A DNA stretch of 64,000 nt, from contig NZ_CP018870.1 of assembly GCF_001941845.1 (NCBI RefSeq), forward strand, positions 6,176,001 to 6,240,000, in the 5' to 3' direction. The translations under genes were made by a program, and so were the position numbers. Positions 16,223 to 23,991 of this stretch are shown here, one piece after another (within the stretch, counting starts at the first letter, position 1; each line of letters opens with the position of its first letter). This DNA comes from Streptomyces sp. TN58. Lineage in GTDB: Bacteria; Actinomycetota; Actinomycetes; Streptomycetales; Streptomycetaceae. Under the pieces are notes generated by a model. That model saw only the letters and a program-made list of their open reading frames with translations, was not told the origin of the DNA and did no database searches.

Positions 16223-17059
16223 ATGAAGATCCTCATCTCCGCCGACATGGAAGGCGCCACCGGCGTCACCTGGCCCGCCGACGTGCTGCCCGGCACGCCC
16301 CAGTGGGAGCGCTGCCGGGGGATGTTCACCTCCGACGTCAACGCCGCCGTGCTCGGCTTCTACGACGGCGGCGCCGACCAGGTCGTCGTCAACGAGGCCC
16401 ACTGGACCATGCGCAACCTGCTGCTGGAGCGCCTCGACGCCCGCGCGGAGATGCTCACGGGCCGCCACAAGTCCCTCTCCATGGTCGAGGGCGTCCAGCG
16501 CGGCGACGTCGACGGCATCGCCTTCGTCGGCTACCACACGGGCGCCGGCTCCGAAGGCGTCCTCGCCCACACCTACCTCGCCAACTCCATCACCGGGGTC
16601 TGGCTCAACGGGACCCGCGCGAGCGAGGGACTGCTCAACGCCCACGTCGTCGCCGAGTACGGAGTCCCGGTCATCCTGGTCACCGGCGATGACCTGACCT
16701 GCGTGGACGCCGCCGGCTACGCCCCCGACGCGGTGACCGTCGCGGTCAAGGACCACGTCTCGCGCTACGCCGCCGTCTGCCGGACCCCGTCCCGCACCGC
16801 CGCCGACATCAGGGCCGCGGCCAAGGAGGCCACCGCCCTCGCCGTCCGCCGCGAGCCCGTGCCCGGCGGCGGCCCGTACACCGTGGAGCTGGAGTTCGAC
16901 GCCGAACACCTGGCGATGTCCGCCACGGTCGTTCCGGGGGTCCGGCGCAGCGGCGAGCGCAGGGTCGCCTACACCAGCGAGACGATGTACGAGGGGATCC
17001 GCGCCTTCAAGGCGGTCACGACGGTCGTCTCGGCGGCCGTGGAGGAGCAGTATGGCTGA
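16223..17059 (+). CDS. M55-family D-aminopeptidase (DppA-like)
   Basis: Zinc aminopeptidase of the DppA family, 278 residues, which releases N-terminal D-residues from peptides, for example those from peptidoglycan or the diet. The N-terminal metal motif ILISADMEGATG carries the Asp and Glu ligands, and later family segments ADQVVVNEAHWTMRN and FVGYHTGAG are present. ATG 16223 fits the family start, though the ribosome site is poor. Its last codons overlap the M20 gene by 8 nt, the first join in a three-peptidase operon. Confidence 0.88.
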   Translation: MKILISADMEGATGVTWPADVLPGTPQWERCRGMFTSDVNAAVLGFYDGGADQVVVNEAHWTMRNLLLERLDARAEMLTGRHKSLSMVEGVQRGDVDGIAFVGYHTGAGSEGVLAHTYLANSITGVWLNGTRASEGLLNAHVVAEYGVPVILVTGDDLTCVDAAGYAPDAVTVAVKDHVSRYAAVCRTPSRTAADIRAAAKEATALAVRREPVPGGGPYTVELEFDAEHLAMSATVVPGVRRSGERRVAYTSETMYEGIRAFKAVTTVVSAAVEEQYG

Positions 17060-18446
17060 CATGCGCTCAATCGACACCGGCCCTTCTGCCGACGCCGGCG
17101 GCGCCGCAGGCACCGCGGACGGCGTCACCGCGGTGGACGCGGTGGCCCTCGACGAGGTCGTCGGATTCACCTCGGACCTCATCCGGATCGACACCTCCAA
17201 CCGGGGCGGCGGCGACTGCCGCGAGCGGCCCGCCGCCGAATACGTCGCCGAGCGGCTCGCCGCCGCCGGCCTGGAGCCGCTTCTGCTGGAGCGCACCCCG
17301 GGCCGCACCAACGTGGTCGCCCGGATCGACGGCACCGACCCGTCCGCCGACGCGCTCCTCGTCCACGGCCACCTCGACGTGGTCCCGGCCGAAGCCGCCG
17401 ACTGGAGCGTGCACCCCTTCTCCGGCGAGGTCCGCGACGGTGTCGTCTGGGGCCGCGGAGCCGTCGACATGAAGAACATGGACGCGATGGTGCTGGCCGT
17501 CGTACGGTCCTGGGCGCGCGCGGGAGTCCGCCCGCGCCGGGACATCGTGATCGCCTACACCGCCGACGAGGAGGACAGCGCCGTCGACGGCTCCGGCTTC
17601 CTCGCCGACCACCACCCGGAACTCTTCGAGGGCTGCACCGAGGGCCTGAGCGAATCCGGCGCCTTCACCGTCCACACCGGTCGCGGCCGCGCCCTCTACC
17701 CGATCGCCGCCGGTGAACGCGGCACCGCCTGGCTGAAGTTGACCGCTCGCGGCACCACCGGGCACGGCTCCAAGCCCAACAAGGCCAATGCCGTCAGCCG
17801 GCTCGCCGCCGCGGTCGCCCGGATCGGCGCGTACGAGTGGCCGGTCCGGCTCACCGACACCGTCGTCGCCTGCATCACCGAACTCGCCGCGCTGCAGGGC
17901 ATGTCCGTCGACCCGCGGCGCCCCGGCTTCGACCTCGACGGGGTCCTCGGCAAGCTGGGCCCGGCCGCCGCCCTCGTCGAGGCGACCGTCCGCAACAGCG
18001 CCAACCCGACCATGCTCAGCGCCGGTTACAAGGTGAACGTGATCCCCGGGGAGGCCACCGCCTTCGTCGACGGCCGCATGCTGCCCGGCGGCGAAGCCGA
18101 GTTCACCGCCGCCCTCGACGCGCTCACCGGCCCCGACGTCACCTGGGAGTTCCACCACCGGGAGGTCGCCCTCGAAGCACCCGTGGACGGGCGGACGTAC
18201 GCCGTGCTGCGCGAGTGCGTCCAGCGGTTCGACCCGGACGGGCACGTGGTGCCCTTCTGCATGGCGGGCGGCACCGACGCCAAGCAGTTCTCCCGGCTCG
18301 GCATCACCGGCTACGGATACTCCCCGCTGAAGCTGCCACCCGGCTTCGACTACTGGTCCCTCTTCCACGGCGTGGACGAACGGGTGCCCGTCGAGGCCCT
18401 CCACTTCGGCGTCCGCGTCCTCGACCGCGCACTGCGCACCCTGTGA
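17052..18446 (+). CDS. M20-family metallopeptidase
   Basis: 464-residue dinuclear zinc peptidase/deacylase of the M20/ArgE/DapE superfamily. Metal and catalytic residues are visible: H107 and D109 in LLVHGHLDVVP, D139 in GRGAVDMKNMD, and the Glu173-Glu174 pair in ADEEDSA. A dimerisation-domain region (GTTGHGSKPNKANAVSRL) lies between. The specificity (dipeptidase, carboxypeptidase or acyl-amino-acid hydrolase) is not readable. It overlaps the D-aminopeptidase gene and is followed 10-13 nt later by the S9 peptidase, so the three are expected to be co-expressed. Confidence 0.88.
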   Translation: MADMRSIDTGPSADAGGAAGTADGVTAVDAVALDEVVGFTSDLIRIDTSNRGGGDCRERPAAEYVAERLAAAGLEPLLLERTPGRTNVVARIDGTDPSADALLVHGHLDVVPAEAADWSVHPFSGEVRDGVVWGRGAVDMKNMDAMVLAVVRSWARAGVRPRRDIVIAYTADEEDSAVDGSGFLADHHPELFEGCTEGLSESGAFTVHTGRGRALYPIAAGERGTAWLKLTARGTTGHGSKPNKANAVSRLAAAVARIGAYEWPVRLTDTVVACITELAALQGMSVDPRRPGFDLDGVLGKLGPAAALVEATVRNSANPTMLSAGYKVNVIPGEATAFVDGRMLPGGEAEFTAALDALTGPDVTWEFHHREVALEAPVDGRTYAVLRECVQRFDPDGHVVPFCMAGGTDAKQFSRLGITGYGYSPLKLPPGFDYWSLFHGVDERVPVEALHFGVRVLDRALRTL

Positions 18447-18459
18447 GCGGGGACCGGTG

Positions 18460-20457
18460 ATGTCCGCCGCACCGACCAGCCCGTACGGGAGCTGGCCCTC
18501 GCCCATCGACGCGGGCCTCGCGGCCTCGCGCGACGGGCGGCCCGAGTACCTCGGCACGGTCGGCCCCGAGGTGTGGTGGACCGAGCCCCGGCCGCGGGAG
18601 GCGGGCCGCCGCACCCTCGTACGCCGCCGTCCCGCGGGCATCGGCAGCGAGGTGAGCGAGCTGCCCGCACCATGGAACGTGCGCAGCCGCGTCACCGAGT
18701 ACGGCGGCCTGCCCTGGGCGGGGGCCGAGCGCGCGGACGGCGGACCCCTGCTGGTCTTCGTCCACTTCCCCGACCAGCGGCTGTACGCGTACGAGCCGGA
18801 CGCGCCCGGCGCCCCCGAGCCGCGGCCCCTCACCCCCGTGTCCCGGACCGGCGGCGGACTGCGCTGGGCGGACCCGGTGGTGCGCGGCGGGGAGGTGTGG
18901 TGCGTGCTGGAGGAGTTCACCGGGCCCGCGCCGACCGACGTACGCCGGGTCCTGGCCGCCGTACCGCTGGACGGGTCGGCGGCCGGGGACCGGACGGCGG
19001 TACGGGAGCTCACCGACGGCGGGCACCGGTTCACCACCGGCCCCCGTCTCTCGCCGGACGGGCGGCGGGCGGCCTGGCTGGTGTGGGACCACCCCCTGAT
19101 GCCCTGGGACGGCACCGGGCTCCAGCTGGCCGAGGTCACCGCCGACGGGCGGCTGGCCGGGGCGCGGACCGTCCTCGGCGGCCCCGGGGAGTCCGTCGCC
19201 CAGGTCGACTGGACGGCCGGTGGAACCCTCCTCGCGGTCAGCGACCGCGGCGGCTGGTGGAACCCGTACCGGGTGGACCCGGACACGGGATCCGCCGTCA
19301 ACCTGTGCCCGCGGGAGGAGGAGTTCGGGGGAGCCCTGTGGAAGCCGGGACTGCGCTGGCTCGCCCCGCTCCCCGACGGGCTCGTCGCCGTGCTGCACGG
19401 CCAGGGCTCCTCGGTCCTCGGCATCCTGGACCCGGAGAGCGGCGACCTGGTGGACGCGGCCGGGCCGTGGACGGCCTGGCAGCCGACGCTCGCAGTCCAC
19501 GGCAGCCGGGTCTACGGGGTCGCCGCCAGCCCGCGCAGCGCCTACGAGGTGGTCGAGCTGGACACTGCCAGCGGGCACGCCCGGGTGGTCGGCGCCCAGG
19601 GCCCGGACCCGGTGGACCCGGCCTACTACCCCGAGCCGCAGAGCCGTACCTTCCACGGCCCGGACAACCGGCAGGTCCACGCACACGTCTACCCGCCGCA
19701 CCATCCGGCCTGCCGGGCGGCCGCCGACGAACTCCCCCCGTACGTGGTGTGGGCGCACGGCGGGCCCACCGAGCACGTGCCGCCCGTACTCGACCTGCAC
19801 ATCGCCTACTTCACCTCGCGCGGGATCGGTGTGGTCGAGGTGAACTACGGCGGCTCCACCGGCTACGGGCGCGCCTACCGGGAGCGGCTGCGCGAGCAGT
19901 GGGGCGTGGTGGACGTGGAGGACTGCGCGGCGGTGGCCCGCGCGCTGGCCGTCGAGGGCACCGCCGACCCGGCCCGGCTCGCCATCCGGGGCGGCAGCGC
20001 GGGCGGCTGGACGGCGGCGGCCTCGCTGGCCGCGACGGACCTGTACGCCTGCGCGGCGGTCATCTACCCGGTGCTGGATCTGATCGGCTTCGCCGAGGAG
20101 ACCCACGACCTGGAATCCCACTACGTCGACAGCCTGGCGGGGCCGCCGCAGACCCTCCCCGTCCTGTGCCGCGAGCGCTCACCGGTCGCCCGGGCCGACC
20201 GGATCACGGCGCCGTTCGTCCTGCTGCAGGGGCTGGACGACCCGGTGTGCCCGCCGGCGCAGGCCGAGCGGCTGCTGGCCGCGATGCGGGGCCGGCCGGT
20301 GCCGCACGCCTATCTGGCCTTCGAGGGCGAGGGGCACGGCTTCCGCCGCGCCGACACCATGGTCCGGGCTCTGGAGGCGGAACTGTCGCTGTACGCCCAG
20401 GTCTTCGGGATCGAACGCACCGACGTGCCGCGGCTCGCTTTGGAGACGTCCCCGTGA
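18460..20457 (+). CDS. S9-family prolyl oligopeptidase-like peptidase
   Basis: 665 residues: an N-terminal beta-propeller-like region (about 1-400, with WD-type blades such as LSPDGRRAAWLVWDHP) and a C-terminal alpha/beta hydrolase. The triad is Ser in GGSAGGWT (about 512), Asp in LDDPVCPPAQ (about 593) and His in GEGHGF (about 626), as in acylaminoacyl-peptidase/DPP IV relatives. There is no signal peptide, so it acts in the cytoplasm on short peptides. It is the last gene of the operon. GTG 18457 is an alternative start one codon upstream. Confidence 0.88.
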   Translation: MSAAPTSPYGSWPSPIDAGLAASRDGRPEYLGTVGPEVWWTEPRPREAGRRTLVRRRPAGIGSEVSELPAPWNVRSRVTEYGGLPWAGAERADGGPLLVFVHFPDQRLYAYEPDAPGAPEPRPLTPVSRTGGGLRWADPVVRGGEVWCVLEEFTGPAPTDVRRVLAAVPLDGSAAGDRTAVRELTDGGHRFTTGPRLSPDGRRAAWLVWDHPLMPWDGTGLQLAEVTADGRLAGARTVLGGPGESVAQVDWTAGGTLLAVSDRGGWWNPYRVDPDTGSAVNLCPREEEFGGALWKPGLRWLAPLPDGLVAVLHGQGSSVLGILDPESGDLVDAAGPWTAWQPTLAVHGSRVYGVAASPRSAYEVVELDTASGHARVVGAQGPDPVDPAYYPEPQSRTFHGPDNRQVHAHVYPPHHPACRAAADELPPYVVWAHGGPTEHVPPVLDLHIAYFTSRGIGVVEVNYGGSTGYGRAYRERLREQWGVVDVEDCAAVARALAVEGTADPARLAIRGGSAGGWTAAASLAATDLYACAAVIYPVLDLIGFAEETHDLESHYVDSLAGPPQTLPVLCRERSPVARADRITAPFVLLQGLDDPVCPPAQAERLLAAMRGRPVPHAYLAFEGEGHGFRRADTMVRALEAELSLYAQVFGIERTDVPRLALETSP

Positions 20458-20476
20458 AAGCGGATCGGGGTGGAAC

Positions 20477-21535
20477 TCAGAGCATGACGAGCAGGCGCGT
20501 CTTCGCCTTGAGCTTCCTGTTCACCGAACGGCTCTGCACGTAGACCTCCAGTTCCGGATTGTGGCCCGCCTTCACCGATACGGTCCCCTGAATTCCGCTG
20601 CCGAACAGAAGGCTGCGCGCCGCGTCGCCCGTGTACGCGCGGTCGGTTTCCTTCTCGACCACGATGACCTCCTTGTCGGCCTGGACCTGGACCCGGCTGC
20701 CCAGCTGGTAGTAGCAGGAGCCGCGTTCGTAGGACACACCGGACTGGGCGTCGACGAAGGAGCGGATGTTCATGTCCGCGTCGACCTCCAGCAGCCGGTA
20801 TTTGTCGGACGCGATCGGTTCGAGATTCGCCTTCACGTCGTCGACGGAAATGTCCTGGCCGACGGCGAAGAGGTTCTTCGTACCGCGCACACCCTTCTCA
20901 CGGCCGCGCAGGAAGCTGGTGGCGGCGGCGCGCACGGTGCCGATCGCCTCCTTGACGCCCTCCTGGGAATCCGCGTCCCAGATGGCGATGTTCCCCGCCG
21001 GGAAGCCGTAGTTCTGTGCGGTCCGCTTGGCGAGGGAGTTCGGGACGAGGATCGCCGAGGTCCAGTGCTCCGGGAGCGTGCCCATCCTGGCGGTGATCCG
21101 GTCGAGCCAGGGGCCGAGGATGCTCATGTCGCCGTCGTGCCGGCGGTCGCCGCCGGAGGCGTTCTCCTCGCCGTCCGTCACCACGATCTGGAGGAAGCTG
21201 TGCTCGCCGTATTCCTCCCAGATGTGCCCCAGGTCGTCGAGGGATTTCAGGGAGGCTTCGATGAGGGCGGTCGCGCCGTTCTTCACCTTGTAGAGGCCCC
21301 GCATGGACGGCAGGTGTTTCACGTCCATGTCCCAGACCAGGTTCTCCACCTGGTGGTCGAAGGAATACAGGCTGATGCGCGTCTCGTGGCCGAGGCTGTC
21401 CGACTCGGTCTTCAGCCCCGCCACGAATTCGTCGACGACACGGATCAGTTGGTTCTGGTGCTGACGCATGGAACCCGAACAGTCCACTACCAGCGCGACG
21501 TGGTTCACCTTGTGCTGGATCCTGTTTGCGGACAT
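20477..21535 (-). CDS. VWA-domain protein
   Basis: 352 residues. An N-terminal von Willebrand factor A domain begins at once, with an intact MIDAS Asp18-x-Ser20-x-Ser22 (VDCSGSM), the Thr/Asp positions in GATALIE and VVTDGEENASGG, and a C-terminal beta-rich domain of unknown type (about 215-352). ATG 21535 has AAAGGAGCGG upstream. The composition is less G+C-rich than neighbours, with more Lys, Asn and Ile, which hints at a different history. It is a single gene convergent with the S9 gene; there is no AAA ATPase or chaperone partner next to it. Confidence 0.85.
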   Translation of the reverse strand: MSANRIQHKVNHVALVVDCSGSMRQHQNQLIRVVDEFVAGLKTESDSLGHETRISLYSFDHQVENLVWDMDVKHLPSMRGLYKVKNGATALIEASLKSLDDLGHIWEEYGEHSFLQIVVTDGEENASGGDRRHDGDMSILGPWLDRITARMGTLPEHWTSAILVPNSLAKRTAQNYGFPAGNIAIWDADSQEGVKEAIGTVRAAATSFLRGREKGVRGTKNLFAVGQDISVDDVKANLEPIASDKYRLLEVDADMNIRSFVDAQSGVSYERGSCYYQLGSRVQVQADKEVIVVEKETDRAYTGDAARSLLFGSGIQGTVSVKAGHNPELEVYVQSRSVNRKLKAKTRLLVML

Positions 21536-21643
21536 GATTCCGCTCCTTTTCCGAAGCTCCCCGAGTGATGTCCTCACAGTAGGTGGAGCCACTGACAACG
21601 GAGCTTGACGGGCGATCAGGCGATCAGCCCTGAAAGGCGTTCC

Positions 21644-22366
21644 TCACGCGGTGTGCAGCCAGACCCGCAGCGGGCCGATCGCGGTGAACCCGCTGCGGAG
21701 GGCGCTGTCCAGGTCCTCACCGTGCTCGTAGCCGACCACGGGCAGGGCGTCCGCCCGGCGGGCGGCGATCGCGGTCAGGACGCCCGCCCAGGCCGTGTCG
21801 GTGCCCACCCCGTCACGGGCGAACAGGTTGGAGACGCCGACCACGCCGGCGCAGGTGTGTGCGACGGCTCCGGCGACGATCCGGTCGCCGACGCGGCCGG
21901 CGAGGAAGGCGGTGTCACCGCCGAGCAGGGCGGGCCGGAACAGCCCGGTGGCCTCCTCGCCGTCCCACGCCGCCTCCCAGGCCGTCAGTTCCGCGGCGTC
22001 GCGGACCTCGGACCACTCCGGCGCGGACGGAGCCGCCGCCGGGGCCTGCGCACCCGCCGGACGGTGGATCCACTGGGCCTCGAACAGCACCTCGAAGCCG
22101 TCCCCGGACAGGTCCAGGGAGGCGAAGGAGTCCTTCACCGAGCAGCCGGGGGAGCCGGTGTCGACCGACCGGAGCAGGCTCCGCGCCGGGACGGACGCGT
22201 CGAGGGTCACGGCATCGGGGTACAGGGGCGGTGTCCGTACCGTGCTCAGCCAGAGGTCCCCGCCGTCGTACCGCGGCGACAGGCCGTGCGCGCGGCAGAC
22301 GGCGTCGCACCAGCCGGCGTTGTTCAGCGCGGCCCGGCGGCGCAGCGCCGCACTCGTCTCGTCCAT
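21644..22366 (-). CDS. GNAT-like hypothetical protein
   Basis: 240 residues. The C-terminal half looks like an acetyltransferase fold: a strand-loop with VGVSNLFARDGVGTDTAW in place of the acetyl-CoA loop, then PVVGYEHGEDLDSALRSGF and PLRVWLHT, the usual closing pattern. The N-terminal half (CDAVCRAHGLSPRYDGGDLW) is typical of Streptomyces proteins in this group. Substrate unknown. ATG 22366 is preferred, GTG 22372 possible. It is divergently transcribed from another acetyltransferase gene 40 bp away. Confidence 0.65.
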   Translation of the reverse strand: MDETSAALRRRAALNNAGWCDAVCRAHGLSPRYDGGDLWLSTVRTPPLYPDAVTLDASVPARSLLRSVDTGSPGCSVKDSFASLDLSGDGFEVLFEAQWIHRPAGAQAPAAAPSAPEWSEVRDAAELTAWEAAWDGEEATGLFRPALLGGDTAFLAGRVGDRIVAGAVAHTCAGVVGVSNLFARDGVGTDTAWAGVLTAIAARRADALPVVGYEHGEDLDSALRSGFTAIGPLRVWLHTA

Positions 22367-22406
22367 GATCACCGCCCGATGGTGTCACAGCCCTTAGATT
22401 GGGGCG

Positions 22407-22964
22407 ATGACCTTTTCCAGCTACGTCCGGGAGGGCGACCGCGTCGGCCTGCGGCCCTACCGGCTCGCTGACGGGCCCGAGTTCACCGCGCGCGTACGTG
22501 AGAGCCGGGACCTCCACCGCCCCTGGCTGTTCCCGCCCGACACCGTGGAGGAGTACGAGCACTACGCGGCCGGGCTGACCGAGAAGGACGCCCGCGCCGG
22601 GTTCCTCGTGTGTGAGCTCGCCACCGGGGCCCTGGCCGGTTTCGTCAACGTCAACAACATCGTCCGGGGCGCCTTCCAGTGCGGAGCCCTCGGCTACGGC
22701 GCCTTCGCGCACGCCGCCCGCCGCGGGCTCCTGCGCGAAGCCCTCGGACTGGTCCTCGACCACGCCTTCGCCCCTGCCGGGGACGGCCTGGGGCTGCACC
22801 GCCTGGAGGCCAACGTCCAGCCCGCCAACACCGCCTCGATCGCACTGGTCCGGGGCGCCGGCTTCCGGCTGGAAGGCCTCTCCCCGGACTTCCTCCGGGT
22901 CGACGGCGCCTGGCGCGACCACGAACGCTGGGCCGTCACCGCCGGGATGCCGCGCCCCCGATGA
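22407..22964 (+). CDS. GNAT N-acetyltransferase, RimJ/RimL type
   Basis: 185 residues with a classic RimJ/RimL layout: VGLRPYRLADGPEF at the start, the GALGYGAFAHAARRGLLREAL acetyl-CoA-binding segment near residues 90-110, then LHRLEANVQPANTASIALVRG and GFRLEGLSPDFLRVDG. It probably acetylates a protein N-terminus or a small amine; the substrate is unknown. TAGATT lies 7 bp before the ATG with no ribosome site, so the transcript may be leaderless. Confidence 0.85.
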   Translation: MTFSSYVREGDRVGLRPYRLADGPEFTARVRESRDLHRPWLFPPDTVEEYEHYAAGLTEKDARAGFLVCELATGALAGFVNVNNIVRGAFQCGALGYGAFAHAARRGLLREALGLVLDHAFAPAGDGLGLHRLEANVQPANTASIALVRGAGFRLEGLSPDFLRVDGAWRDHERWAVTAGMPRPR

Positions 22965-23027
22965 CACCGCCGGCCCGCGGCCGGCCGGTGATTGCCGCCG
23001 CGGCGCGGTTTCGCGCAGGATGAGGGG

Positions 23028-23933
23028 ATGCGCACCCTCGTACTGCTCGACGCCCCGTCCAACCTGGGTCTGCGGCCGCCCGCCCCCGGAGTCGTCCCCG
23101 GCGTCTACAAACTCGCGGGCGCCCTGCGCGAACAGGGGCTGCTGGGCAGGCTCGGGGCACGCGAGGGGGGCGTCGTGGTGCCGCCCCGCTACGACCTCGG
23201 GGACTGGAAGGAGGGCGACGGCGTCTTCAACGCGGAAGCGCTCGCCGCGTACACCGTCACCCTCGCCGACCGGATCGAAGGCCACCTGCGGGTCGGGGAG
23301 TTCCCCGTCGTCCTCGGCGGTGACTGCTCCATCCAGCTCGGAGCCTCGCTCGCCATGCGCCGGACCGGCCGCTACGGCCTCGCCGCCGTCGACGGCTCCG
23401 CCGACTTCCGCCACCCCGGCAACACCGCCGTCAACGGGCCCGTCGGGGCCGCGGGCGGTGAGGAGCTGGCCCTGGCCACCGGCCGGGGGCAGCCCTCCCT
23501 CAGCGACCTCGAAGGCCTCGCACCGTACCTGCGGGACGAGGACGTACGGCTCTTCGGGCTGCGCGACGGCGACACGGACCTCCTGGAGCTGGCGGAGGCC
23601 GGGATCTTCGCCGCCACCGTCGGGGAGATCCGCCGGCGGGGTGCCGCCGCCGTCGCGCGGTCGGCCCTGGACGGGCTGCACCCGCCCGTCACCGACGGCT
23701 TCTGGGTCCACCTGGACGCCGACGTGCTCGACCCGGAGGTGATGCCCGCCGTGGACAGCCCCGACCCCGGTGGCCTGCGGCCGCAGGAGGTCGCCGAACT
23801 GCTGGCCGTCCTCGTCGGGTCGCCCCGGTGCGTCGGACTGAACGTCACCATCTACGACCCGGACCTCGACCCCGACGGCCGTGCGGGCGCGCTGCTCGCC
23901 GATCTGGTGGCGGGGGCCTTCGCGTCATCCTGA
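23028..23933 (+). CDS. Arginase-family protein with altered metal site
   Basis: 301-residue ureohydrolase fold. The three metal motifs can be located but two depart from the canon: GGDHS is GGDCS (97-101), DAHxD is DGSAD (122-126), and only the third is normal, DADVLDP (230-236). Both metal-binding His residues are therefore replaced, by Cys100 and Ser124. Arginase or agmatinase activity with the usual Mn pair is doubtful. It may bind another metal, one metal, or none. It lies 63 bp after the GNAT gene in the same direction. Family assignment is firm, activity unknown. Confidence 0.8.
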   Translation: MRTLVLLDAPSNLGLRPPAPGVVPGVYKLAGALREQGLLGRLGAREGGVVVPPRYDLGDWKEGDGVFNAEALAAYTVTLADRIEGHLRVGEFPVVLGGDCSIQLGASLAMRRTGRYGLAAVDGSADFRHPGNTAVNGPVGAAGGEELALATGRGQPSLSDLEGLAPYLRDEDVRLFGLRDGDTDLLELAEAGIFAATVGEIRRRGAAAVARSALDGLHPPVTDGFWVHLDADVLDPEVMPAVDSPDPGGLRPQEVAELLAVLVGSPRCVGLNVTIYDPDLDPDGRAGALLADLVAGAFASS

Positions 23934-23991
23934 CCGGTGGTGATCCGCCGAACCCCTGTGCACCGGCCGCCGAGGCGTGTTCCATTTCCCC

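Noticed and set aside
15254..17545. A 763-codon minus-strand frame over the SRPBCC gene and peptidase genes
   Set aside because: It crosses the 39-bp tandem repeat and is antisense to genes with metal motifs. The repeated ARRRGRCRA peptide is only the translated repeat.
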